Assembly (NCBI RefSeq): GCF_016859125.1
Contig: NZ_CP069338.1
Coordinates: 682,001 to 746,000 of the forward strand
Direction: 5' to 3'
DNA: 64,000 nt
Source of the DNA: Archangium violaceum
GTDB lineage: Bacteria > Myxococcota > Myxococcia > Myxococcales > Myxococcaceae
In this document: positions 49,924 through 57,598 of the stretch, piece after piece
Position numbering within the stretch: the stretch's first letter is position 1
How the letters are laid out: each line of letters starts with the position of its first letter
Notes under the pieces: generated by a model
Databases searched by the model: none
Told to the model about the DNA's origin: nothing
What the model saw: only the letters and a program-made list of their open reading frames with translations
Position numbers and translations under genes: made by a program

Positions 49924-51498
49924 ATGAAGCACGACGAGACAGCCCAGACACTCCCAGCCGATGCACCGCCGACCGCCTTGTCGCTGGACGAGGTGCGCCG
50001 ATGCACGCAGCTCATCGAGGCGATCGTCAAGGACCGCGTCCTGCTGATGCGTCTCCCGGAGGAGGACCGGATCGCGCTCCTGACCGCTGCGGGCAACATG
50101 GTGCACCCGGAGCGCGACGCGAAGTCGCGGCTCGCGAAGGCGCTGAGGCACGAGCGCAAGAAGACGAAGCGCGAGCACGACCGCAACGTCCGCGCGACGA
50201 CGGAGATCCGCACGCTGCGCCGCTCCCCCGTGTTCACGGTGCCGCAGCTTCCTCCGCCGCCGCCCACGGAGACGGGTCCGGAGCGCATCCTCGAGAACCC
50301 GCGCCGGTGCTACGTCTGCAAGGCGGAGTACCGGAAGCTGCACTTCTTCTACGACATGATGTGCATCGAGTGCGGGGACTTCAATTACGCGAAGCGGACC
50401 CAGCGGGCGCCGCTGTCCGGAAAGGTCGCGCTGCTCACCGGCGCGCGCGTGAAGATCGGCTTCCAGGCGTCGTTGATGCTGCTGCGCTCGGGTGCGCGGG
50501 TGATCGCCACCACGCGGTTTCCCAAGGACGCGGCGTATCGCTACGCGCAGGAGCCGGACTTCTCGTCCTGGTCGCACCGGCTGCACATCCATGGCCTGGA
50601 CCTGCGGCACGCCCCCAGCGTCGAGCTCTTCGCGCGGCACATCGAGCAGACGCACCAGCGGCTGGACATCCTCATCAACAACGCGGCGCAGACCGTGCGC
50701 CGTCCGCCCGGCTTCTACGCGCACCTGCTGGAGGGCGAGCTGCGCCCCATCGAGGATCTCCCGCCCGAGCTGCGCCCGCTCCTCACCGGACACGAGGAGT
50801 GCGTCGCGGCGGTGCAGCCGGCCCTGGCCGCGGGCGGCGTCGACCCCTCGACGCTCGTGCCCACGTGGCGCAGCAGTGATCCCGCGCTCGGCATCCACTC
50901 GTCCGCCGCGCTGTCGCAGCTGCCGTACGTGCTCGAGCAGGAGGGCGACACGAGCGCCCTCTTCCCCCAGGGCCGGCTGGACGCGGACCTGCAGCAGGTG
51001 GATTTGCGGACGATGAACTCCTGGCGGATGAAGCTCGCGGAAGTCCCGACGGCCGAGATGCTGGAGGTCCACCTGGTGAACGCGGTGGCGCCCTTCATCC
51101 TCTGCGGGAAGCTGAAGCCGCTGATGATGCGGGACCGCTCCAAGCCCGGCCACATCGTGAACGTCTCCGCGATGGAGGGAAGCTTCTCGCGCGGGACGAA
51201 GACGGACAAGCATCCGCACACGAACATGGCCAAGGCCGCGCTGAACATGATGACGCTGACCTCCGCGCCGGACTACGCGAAGGACGGCATCTACATGAAC
51301 GCGGTGGACACCGGCTGGGTCACGGATGAGGACCCGGTGGTGCACGCGGAGCGCAAGCAGCAGGAACTCGACTTCCAGCCGCCGCTGGACATCGTCGACG
51401 GCGCGGCGCGCGTGGTGGATCCGGTCATCTACTCGGAGAACACCGGCCAGTACGTGTGGGGCAACTTCTTCAAGGACTACCGCCACACCGCCTGGTGA
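49924..51498 (+). CDS. Atypical SDR-family protein with N-terminal zinc-knuckle segment
   Basis: 524-aa protein. A helical basic N-terminus (RLAKALRHERKKTKREHDRNVR) is followed by RCYVCKAEYRKLHFFYDMMCIECGDFNY, a CxxC...CxxC arrangement at about 137-158 that probably binds zinc. The rest is a Rossmann fold like short-chain dehydrogenases: KVALLTGARVKIGFQASLMLL, LDLRHAPSVELF, LDILINNAAQT and VNVSAMEG. The expected catalytic Tyr is absent: the YxxxK position reads TNMAK after HPH. The glycine motif is also altered (TGARVKIG). A large insertion (about 240-330) separates NNAA from the active-site region. It may be a non-canonical or non-enzymatic SDR. Start ATG 49924. Confidence 0.8.
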   Translation: MKHDETAQTLPADAPPTALSLDEVRRCTQLIEAIVKDRVLLMRLPEEDRIALLTAAGNMVHPERDAKSRLAKALRHERKKTKREHDRNVRATTEIRTLRRSPVFTVPQLPPPPPTETGPERILENPRRCYVCKAEYRKLHFFYDMMCIECGDFNYAKRTQRAPLSGKVALLTGARVKIGFQASLMLLRSGARVIATTRFPKDAAYRYAQEPDFSSWSHRLHIHGLDLRHAPSVELFARHIEQTHQRLDILINNAAQTVRRPPGFYAHLLEGELRPIEDLPPELRPLLTGHEECVAAVQPALAAGGVDPSTLVPTWRSSDPALGIHSSAALSQLPYVLEQEGDTSALFPQGRLDADLQQVDLRTMNSWRMKLAEVPTAEMLEVHLVNAVAPFILCGKLKPLMMRDRSKPGHIVNVSAMEGSFSRGTKTDKHPHTNMAKAALNMMTLTSAPDYAKDGIYMNAVDTGWVTDEDPVVHAERKQQELDFQPPLDIVDGAARVVDPVIYSENTGQYVWGNFFKDYRHTAW

Positions 51499-51594
51499 CG
51501 GCGGAGCGGGAGCCGCACGAAAACGTTGCAGGGAGCTCACAATGGAGCGGGTACCGTACGGCCCGACGCCATGAGACATCCCGACACGAATGCC

Positions 51595-52182
51595 ATGAAG
51601 CGAGCGAGCCACGTGCTCGCCGCGACCCTGATGTTGGTGGGAGGAGGAGCACGCGCGGAGACCTCCGGCCCAACCTCCCCCGCGCGCCACGAAGTCAGCG
51701 TAGGCGCCACCTCGTTTCTCACCCTTGCCTCGTTGGGCTCCACGGAGACGCAGCTCACCCTGGATGTCGCCTGGCACTACACGCTGGGCATGGGAGCGAG
51801 GCCGCGGAGCGTGCGGCTGACGGCGGGAGTCCGCGTGGGCCCGCCGGGTAGCGCCGAGCTGCCACTGGAGGGCTACGGGCGTGTGGAGCTGGTGGCGCGG
51901 GTGGGACCCTGGGTGCCCGCGATGGGCCCGGAAGTGGGAGTGAGCGGCTTCACCCACCTGAGTCGCTACAGCGAGAGCCCCGCCTACCCCCGAGGCGTTC
52001 GCGGAGTGGTGCAGGAGCGCCTGGGACTCACCTATGCCGGCCTCGCGCTCGCGCCACTGCGCTTCCAGCTCGGGCGATTCACCGTCAGCGCCGCGGAGCT
52101 ACAGGCGGCGACCCCCTTGGAGGACTTCGGCTCGGCCGTCCGCGTCCAGCTCGGCCTGTTGCACCTGGGAGGAACTTTTTGA
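51595..52182 (+). CDS. Exported beta-rich protein, possible outer-membrane barrel
   Basis: 195-aa protein with a signal peptide cleaved after GGARA. The mature part consists of alternating strands (TQLTLDVAWHYTLGMG, SVRLTAGVRVGPPG, YGRVELVARVGPWVPAMGPEVGVSG) ending in AVRVQLGLLHLGGTF, whose terminal Phe is typical of outer-membrane beta barrels. Its last 50 residues resemble those of the protein at 53201-53734. The stop TGA shares one base with the ATG of the peptidase gene (TGATG), so translation is coupled. ATG 51571 is an alternative start. Function unknown. Confidence 0.7.
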   Translation: MKRASHVLAATLMLVGGGARAETSGPTSPARHEVSVGATSFLTLASLGSTETQLTLDVAWHYTLGMGARPRSVRLTAGVRVGPPGSAELPLEGYGRVELVARVGPWVPAMGPEVGVSGFTHLSRYSESPAYPRGVRGVVQERLGLTYAGLALAPLRFQLGRFTVSAAELQAATPLEDFGSAVRVQLGLLHLGGTF

Positions 52183-53204
52183 TGCGCACCATGAGACGGC
52201 TCACCCCGCTGTGGATGGCCATGGCCCTGTCAGCGGGCTGCGCCACCGAACCCCTCCCGCTCGACGAGGCACGAATGCCTGGCCTGCCGGAGCTCTCCGC
52301 TGCCGTGGATGAGGTGCGGCTGAGGAACACGGTGGAGGAGGTGGTGGCCGCGCACCGGAGCGACACGCCGCTGGACTGCACGCGCCTCGGCATCCCCGAC
52401 GCCACCGAGGACAACCCCTTCTGTCACCACACGCGGGAGAAGGCGCGTGAGTACATGCACCGCGAGCTCCAGGAGCTGGGCTACACCGTGAACGACCAGG
52501 TGTCGCGGGATGGCGAGCTCGACGTCGCCAATGTGGTCGCGGAGAAGCGGGGCACACGCTTCCCGGACGAGGTGGTGCTGGTGGGCGCGCACTACGACGC
52601 CTTCTACGCGGGGGCCGATGACAACTCCACCGGAGTGGCCGCGGTGCTGGAGCTGGCGCGCGTCCTGTCGGCCCACTCCTTCGAGCGGACCGTGCGCTTC
52701 GTGGGCTTCGACCTGGAGGAATTCGGACTGGTGGGGAGCACCCGGTACGTGAACGAGCAGGTGAAGGGCGAGAAGGTGGTGGTGGCCCTCATCCTCGACA
52801 GCATCGGCTACCGGGACACCACGCCCGGCTCGCAGCAGTCGGTGCCACCGCTCTCCTTCCCCTCGGCGGCGGACTTCATCCTCGCCACCACCAACGCGGA
52901 CTCCTCCCAGCAGGCCGATGAGCTGTGGGCGCTCAACCAGCGCCTGGGACTCACCCGGGTGATGACGCTCGGCGCGCCGGGCAATGGAAACGGACCGGCG
53001 ACCGGAGACCTCATGCGCAGCGATCACGCCCCCTTCTGGCTGGCAGGCAAGCCCGCCATCTTCCTGGGAGACACGGCCGACCTGCGCAGCCCCCACTACC
53101 ACCAGCCCACGGATACACCGGACACCGTCGACTTCGAGTTCGTCGCAGAGGTGGTGCGGTTGTCGGCCGTATCGCTCGCCTACTGGGCGGGAGGTGTCCA
53201 ATGA
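52182..53204 (+). CDS. M28 family metallopeptidase, lipoprotein
   Basis: 340-aa zinc aminopeptidase-type lipoprotein: leader ends ALSAGC with Cys20. Metal-site motifs: His137 in VGAHYDAF, the bridging Asp in GADDNSTGVA (146-147), catalytic Glu pair in FDLEEFGLVGS, Asp in LILDSIGY and the terminal His in SPHYHQPTDT. All ligands are present, so it should be active outside the cytoplasm. GGGAGGA precedes ATG 52182, which overlaps the previous stop by one base; the next ATG overlaps this stop by four (ATGA). The tight coupling implies that its products are made together. Confidence 0.92.
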   Translation: MRTMRRLTPLWMAMALSAGCATEPLPLDEARMPGLPELSAAVDEVRLRNTVEEVVAAHRSDTPLDCTRLGIPDATEDNPFCHHTREKAREYMHRELQELGYTVNDQVSRDGELDVANVVAEKRGTRFPDEVVLVGAHYDAFYAGADDNSTGVAAVLELARVLSAHSFERTVRFVGFDLEEFGLVGSTRYVNEQVKGEKVVVALILDSIGYRDTTPGSQQSVPPLSFPSAADFILATTNADSSQQADELWALNQRLGLTRVMTLGAPGNGNGPATGDLMRSDHAPFWLAGKPAIFLGDTADLRSPHYHQPTDTPDTVDFEFVAEVVRLSAVSLAYWAGGVQ

Positions 53205-53734
53205 AGGCGCCTGTGTTGGGGCTGCTGCTCGGCGCCCTGTGCCTCCTCCCCTCCCTCGCCAGCGCACGGGAACCGGGCGCCCACCAGCTCTCGGTCTATC
53301 TCCGCGGCGGCGTCTCGGCCGTGCTCGCGCCCTCTCGGGCCATGGGCGGCCTGGGTGTGGGCGTGGGCGTACGCGACGTGCTGAAGGACCGGTTCATCCT
53401 CCAGGCGGACGCGAGCTATCTCACGCTGCTCGGGCACGTGGGTGAGGTGCGCCTGGGGGCGGGCGTGCAACGTGGGGGCACGTGGTCGCCCGCGGCGCTC
53501 GCCACGGTGTCCCTGCTGATGGGGGATGCCCTGACGACACGCACCGAGACCATCCCCCGGTCACCCCGAGGACCGGCCGGAGCGCTCGGGGTGACGCTCG
53601 CGCCGCTGCGCTTCTGCATGGAGGGAGGCAGCTGCGTGTCGGTGCTGGAGCTGGGCGTGGGCTATGGGACGGACTTCGCCACCGCGGGCCCCTCGCTCCA
53701 GGTCGGATTGATGGAGATGGGACTGGCCTTCTGA
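53201..53734 (+). CDS. Exported beta-rich protein, possible outer-membrane barrel
   Basis: 177-aa protein with a signal peptide cleaved near LASA. Strand-rich mature part: HQLSVYLRGGVSAVL, GGLGVGVGVRDVLKDRFILQADASY, GEVRLGAGVQRGG; the end is PSLQVGLMEMGLAF with a terminal Phe. The segment GVTLAPLRFCMEGGSCVSVLEL aligns with GLALAPLRFQLGRFTVSAAEL of the product of 51595-52182, so the two proteins flanking the peptidase appear related. The ATG overlaps the peptidase stop by four bases. Function unknown; may house or receive the peptidase at the outer membrane. Confidence 0.72.
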   Translation: MKAPVLGLLLGALCLLPSLASAREPGAHQLSVYLRGGVSAVLAPSRAMGGLGVGVGVRDVLKDRFILQADASYLTLLGHVGEVRLGAGVQRGGTWSPAALATVSLLMGDALTTRTETIPRSPRGPAGALGVTLAPLRFCMEGGSCVSVLELGVGYGTDFATAGPSLQVGLMEMGLAF

Positions 53735-53748
53735 AGCAGGGGCGCGCC

Positions 53749-54543
53749 TCAGCTGCTCGCGGAGGTGTAGCGGCTGATGGCGCGCAACCACACCCGGCGG
53801 GAGATGAACGCGAAGAGGATGGAGCCCACCACCGCCCACAGCAATGACGTCCACGGCAGCCGCCCCAGCATCGCCTGCGCCGGGAAGGTGGTCATCACCG
53901 CCAACGGAATCACGAAGGTGAAGACGAAGGACAGCACCCCGCGGAACACCGGGGCCGGCCAGCGCGCCGCATCGAAGATGGACGTGAAGAAGTACGTCAG
54001 GTTGTCCACCTTCACCACGTAGAAGGCGGCGGCCACCGTGAGGATCCACAGCGAGTAGAGCAGCAGCACGCTGGTGCCCAGCAGCACCAGGGAGACCAGC
54101 ACGCCCACGGGTGACGGGGTCCGCCCCAGCAGGTGGAAGCCGTAGACGAAGATGCTCAGCGCCGCCACCACGTTGATGGCGCGCCACGGCAGGAAGCGCT
54201 CGGTGGACACCAGGAACTGCGCGTCCGCGGGCTTGAGCAGCACGAAGTCCAGCGTCCCCTTGCGGATGTGCTCCACCACGCCGGTGAGGCTGGGGTTGAT
54301 GGCTCCCTCGAGGATGCCCTGCAGCAGCGTGAACCAGCCGATGACCAGCAGCGACTCGCCGAAGGTCCACCCCTCGATGTTCTGCTGCTGGGCCTGGAAG
54401 ACGACGAACAGGGGAACCAGCGTGGTGGCCGTCCAGAAGATGGAGATGAGGCCGTCGATGAGGAAATCCCCGCGGTACTGCATCGCGAGCAGGCTGGAGG
54501 CCCGGAGCCGGACACCGAGCAGGCGCAGGTAGCGGTGCAGCAT
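53749..54543 (-). CDS. ABC-2 type transporter permease (PF06182-like)
   Basis: 264-aa inner-membrane permease with six predicted helices (FWTATTLVPLFVVFQ, LLVIGWFTLLQGIL, AINVVAALSIFVYGFHL, GVLVSLVLLGTSVLLLYSL, SFVFTFVIPLAVM, LLWAVVGSILFAFIS). The NPSLTGVVEHIRKGTLDFVLLKP segment is typical of the ABC2_membrane_6 (former DUF990) family. ATG 54543 has GGAGGG upstream and lies 4 bases after the previous stop. Third gene of a leftward ABC exporter operon; forms a heterodimer with the permease at 54548-55351. Substrate unknown. Confidence 0.88.
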   Translation of the reverse strand: MLHRYLRLLGVRLRASSLLAMQYRGDFLIDGLISIFWTATTLVPLFVVFQAQQQNIEGWTFGESLLVIGWFTLLQGILEGAINPSLTGVVEHIRKGTLDFVLLKPADAQFLVSTERFLPWRAINVVAALSIFVYGFHLLGRTPSPVGVLVSLVLLGTSVLLLYSLWILTVAAAFYVVKVDNLTYFFTSIFDAARWPAPVFRGVLSFVFTFVIPLAVMTTFPAQAMLGRLPWTSLLWAVVGSILFAFISRRVWLRAISRYTSASS

Positions 54544-54547
54544 CTCC

Positions 54548-55351
54548 CTACCCTCCAAAGGCCGCGAAGCGCTTGAGGCCCCGCTTCCAGAGTCCGACCG
54601 CCACCAGCAGCATCAACCCCACCCACAGCCACTGACGCGCCAGCAGTCCGAGCGCCTCGCCGAAACCGTGCGCGTTCGTCATCAACTCCACCGGCAGGCC
54701 AATCTGATAGCGGAAGGGCAGCCACTCCAGCAGCCAGCGCAGCGCGGAAGGGAAGAGATCCACCGGATACAGGTAGCCGGAGAACACGAAGAAGAGCGCG
54801 ACCCACACGTCCATCAGCTTGGTGCTGCTCTCCATGTAAAGGCTCATGGTGCCGATGGCCACGTTGGCCAGGAAGGTGATGAGCCATCCCCCCGCGAGCG
54901 ACACGAAGAAGAAGACCCAGCCCCACGCCGTCTGGGGCACGGAACCGGCGCCCACCTGGTACACGGAGAAGAGCGTCACCGGCACCACCAGGAACAAGCG
55001 CATGGGGAAGGAGCCCAGGTTCTCCGCCGCGTAGCACCACAGCGGCGACACGGGACGCAGCAGCCGCATGGCCAGCGTGCCCTGGCGCACCTCGAAGTTG
55101 ATCTGCCAGGCCGCCCAGGCGCCCGTCATCTGCCGCACCACGAAGGCGGCCAGGAAGTAGCGCACGAAGTCCCCGGAGCCATAGCGGCCCACGGGCGAGT
55201 AGCGCGCCACGGCCGTCCACAGCGCCATGGAGATGAACGGCATGGTGGTGGACAGCACCCAGACGAACATCTCCGCCCGGTAGGCCACCGCCTCGGAGAT
55301 GCCCACCCGGAGCAACGTGGGGAAGGCACGCAGGGTGCTCCGCACGCTCAT
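54548..55351 (-). CDS. ABC-2 type transporter permease (PF06182-like)
   Basis: 267-aa inner-membrane permease of the same family as its downstream neighbour: YRAEMFVWVLSTTMPFISMALW, NFEVRQGTLAMRLLRPVSPLW (the family's FxxGxL coupling region), then four more membrane helices. It pairs with the permease at 53749-54543. The start ATG overlaps the stop of the ATPase gene by four bases (ATGA). Such two-permease, one-ATPase sets export lipids, peptides or antibiotics; substrate unknown. Confidence 0.88.
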   Translation of the reverse strand: MSVRSTLRAFPTLLRVGISEAVAYRAEMFVWVLSTTMPFISMALWTAVARYSPVGRYGSGDFVRYFLAAFVVRQMTGAWAAWQINFEVRQGTLAMRLLRPVSPLWCYAAENLGSFPMRLFLVVPVTLFSVYQVGAGSVPQTAWGWVFFFVSLAGGWLITFLANVAIGTMSLYMESSTKLMDVWVALFFVFSGYLYPVDLFPSALRWLLEWLPFRYQIGLPVELMTNAHGFGEALGLLARQWLWVGLMLLVAVGLWKRGLKRFAAFGG

Positions 55352-56343
55352 GAGCCCACCACCCCGCGCCGCGCCTTGCTCTCGGCGAACAGCTCGCTCA
55401 TGACCTCCTCCAGGGGCGCGTTCTCCACCGTCAGGTCCTGCACCGGCAGGCTGGAGAGCGCCCGGCTCACGGTGGTGTTGACGGCCTCCTGCGGCACCTG
55501 CAGCACCGCCGTGACGTTGTCATGCGTCACCACCTTGCCCAGCGCCGTCAGCGTGGCCGCGTCCACCACCTGGTTCATGCGCAGCACCACCCGCTTCTCC
55601 GGCCGCACCCGCTGCACCAGCGCGTCCAGGCCTCCGTCGTACGACAGCATCCCCTTGTCGATGACGATGACCCGCGGACACAGCGCCGCCACGTCGTCCA
55701 TGTAGTGGCTGGTGAGGATGAGCGTGGCCCCGTACCGCTCGTTATAGGACTTGATGAAGCTCCGCATCGTGGCCTGCATGGACACGTCCAACCCGATGGT
55801 GGGCTCGTCCAGGAAGAGCACCTTGGGGCGGTGGATGAGCGCCGCCGCCAGCTCGCACTTCATCCGCTCGCCCAGCGACAGCTGCCGCGTCGGCTTGGAG
55901 ATGAGCTCCCCCAGGTCCAGCAGCCCCACCAGCTCGTCCAGCGTCTGCTTGTACTGGGCACGCGGGACGTCGTAGATGGCGCGGTTGAGCTCGAACGTCT
56001 CGGCCGGTGGCAGGTCCCAGATGAGCTGTTGCTTCTGCCCCATCACCAGCATGATCTTCTTGAGGAACAGGTCCTCGCGGTGGCGGGGAACATGACCATC
56101 CACCAGCACCTCGCCGCTCGACGGGTGGAGCAGCCCCGAGAGCACCTTGAGGGTCGTCGTCTTCCCCGCCCCGTTGGGGCCGAGGAAGCCCACGCGCTCG
56201 CCGGGCTTTATCTCGAAAGAGATGCCATCCACGGCCTTCACGGTGGTGTAGGTACGGTGGAAGACGGAGCGGAGGGCGGCCATGAGGCCGGGCGGGCGTT
56301 TGTGGACCTGGTAGTGCTTGCGCAGGTCTCGGACGGAAATCAT
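55348..56343 (-). CDS. ABC transporter ATP-binding protein
   Basis: 331-aa ATPase driving the two-permease exporter downstream. Walker A GPNGAGKTTT, Q-loop MGQKQQLIWD, signature LSLGERMKCE (variant of LSGGQ), Walker B VLFLDEPTIGLD and switch His in LTSHYMDD. The C-terminal about 80 residues form an extra regulatory domain (VVLRMNQVVDAATLTAL). The N-terminal MISVRDLRKHYQVHKRPPG is typical of the family. Start ATG 56343, with no clear binding site. First gene of the leftward operon; divergent from the Rsm22-type gene with 61 bases between. Confidence 0.93.
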   Translation of the reverse strand: MISVRDLRKHYQVHKRPPGLMAALRSVFHRTYTTVKAVDGISFEIKPGERVGFLGPNGAGKTTTLKVLSGLLHPSSGEVLVDGHVPRHREDLFLKKIMLVMGQKQQLIWDLPPAETFELNRAIYDVPRAQYKQTLDELVGLLDLGELISKPTRQLSLGERMKCELAAALIHRPKVLFLDEPTIGLDVSMQATMRSFIKSYNERYGATLILTSHYMDDVAALCPRVIVIDKGMLSYDGGLDALVQRVRPEKRVVLRMNQVVDAATLTALGKVVTHDNVTAVLQVPQEAVNTTVSRALSSLPVQDLTVENAPLEEVMSELFAESKARRGVVGS

Positions 56344-56404
56344 TGGGACAGGGTTTAACGCGGTTGCCTGGAAGAGGCGACCCTTCGTTGGAAGGCAGGG
56401 TTGG

Positions 56405-57568
56405 ATGAGTGGCGCATACGGCAAGGACCTGGAGCGGTGGATACCGCGGCTCATCGCCGTATGGCGGGAGGCCCGGAAGAAGGGGGACGGTCCCGAGACG
56501 CGCCTGACGCCCCAGGAAGTGAAGGAGGTGGGCGCGGGGGTGAAGCAGCTCTCCCTCGGGCTCACGCGTGACCGGAAGCTCGCCGGAGCCCGGTACATGG
56601 ATGACCCCAGGCTGCTGGGTGCCTACCTGCTCTTCTACTGGCCCGTCTCCTACGCCCAGGCGCGCGAGGCGCTCGGGGAGCTGCCCAACCGGCCCCGCAC
56701 CGCGCTCGACCTCGGGAGCGGACCGGCCCCGGTGGCCTTCGCCGCGCTGGACGCGGGAGCCTCGGAGGTGACGGCGGCGGACCGGAGCAAGCCGGCGTTG
56801 ACGCTCGCCCGGGCGCTCGCCGCGGAGGCGGGCGAGGCACTCGCCACCCGGGAGTGGGACCCCACGCGCAAGGCGGCCCCGCCGGAGGGCAAGTACGACC
56901 TCATCACCATGGGCCATGTCCTCAACGAGCTGTACGGCGCGGGGGACGAGGCGGTGAAGCCGCGCGCGGCGCTGCTGGAGCAGGTGCTGGCGCAGGTGAA
57001 GCCGGGGGGGAGCCTGCTCGTGCTGGAGCCCGCGCTGCGCGAGACGTCCCGGCTGCTGCTGAAGGTCCGCGACGTGATGGTGGAGAAGGGCTACGCCATC
57101 CGCGCGCCGTGCATGTACCGGGGGGCCTGCCCCGCGCTGGTGAAGGAGAGCGACTGGTGCCATGCGGAGCGCGAGTGGCCGATGCCACGGGTGGTGGAGG
57201 AGATCGCCCGGGCGGCGGGGCTGCACAAGGAATCGCTGAAGATGAGCTACCTGGTGCTGGCGCCCAAGGGCGAGGGCTGGCCGGAGCCGCGGACGGATCG
57301 GCTGTTCCGCATCGTCTCCGAGTCGCTCGAGGGCAAGGGGCGGCAGCGCTACATCGGCTGCGGACCCGAGGGCCGCATGGGCCTGGCGATGCAGGAGAAG
57401 CACCGCACGGAGAAGAACGAGCGCTTCCTCAAGCTGAACCGGGGAGACGTCATCTCGGTGACGAACACGGAGGCGAAGGGAGACGGACTCGCCCTGGATG
57501 ACACCTCGGAGGTGCGGGTGGTGGCCTACGCGGGCAAGGGCATCCCCCCGGAGCCCAAGGGGACCTGA
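56405..57568 (+). CDS. Rsm22-type small ribosomal subunit methyltransferase-like protein
   Basis: 387-aa SAM-dependent methyltransferase fold of the Rsm22/METTL17 family, which assists small-subunit rRNA maturation. SAM motif I LDLGSGPAPVAFAAL, motif II region ITMGHVLNEL and LLVLEPALRETSRL. A cysteine set in PCMYRGACPAL and SDWCHAE plus a downstream YIGCGPEG matches the iron-sulfur-binding positions reported for eukaryotic METTL17. The C-terminal OB-like end is NRGDVISVTNTEAKGD. ATG 56405. Convergent with the giant kinase gene with 30 bases between. Confidence 0.85.
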   Translation: MSGAYGKDLERWIPRLIAVWREARKKGDGPETRLTPQEVKEVGAGVKQLSLGLTRDRKLAGARYMDDPRLLGAYLLFYWPVSYAQAREALGELPNRPRTALDLGSGPAPVAFAALDAGASEVTAADRSKPALTLARALAAEAGEALATREWDPTRKAAPPEGKYDLITMGHVLNELYGAGDEAVKPRAALLEQVLAQVKPGGSLLVLEPALRETSRLLLKVRDVMVEKGYAIRAPCMYRGACPALVKESDWCHAEREWPMPRVVEEIARAAGLHKESLKMSYLVLAPKGEGWPEPRTDRLFRIVSESLEGKGRQRYIGCGPEGRMGLAMQEKHRTEKNERFLKLNRGDVISVTNTEAKGDGLALDDTSEVRVVAYAGKGIPPEPKGT

Positions 57569-57598
57569 GCCCGCGTGGGAGGGGCGGGTGGCACGGAC

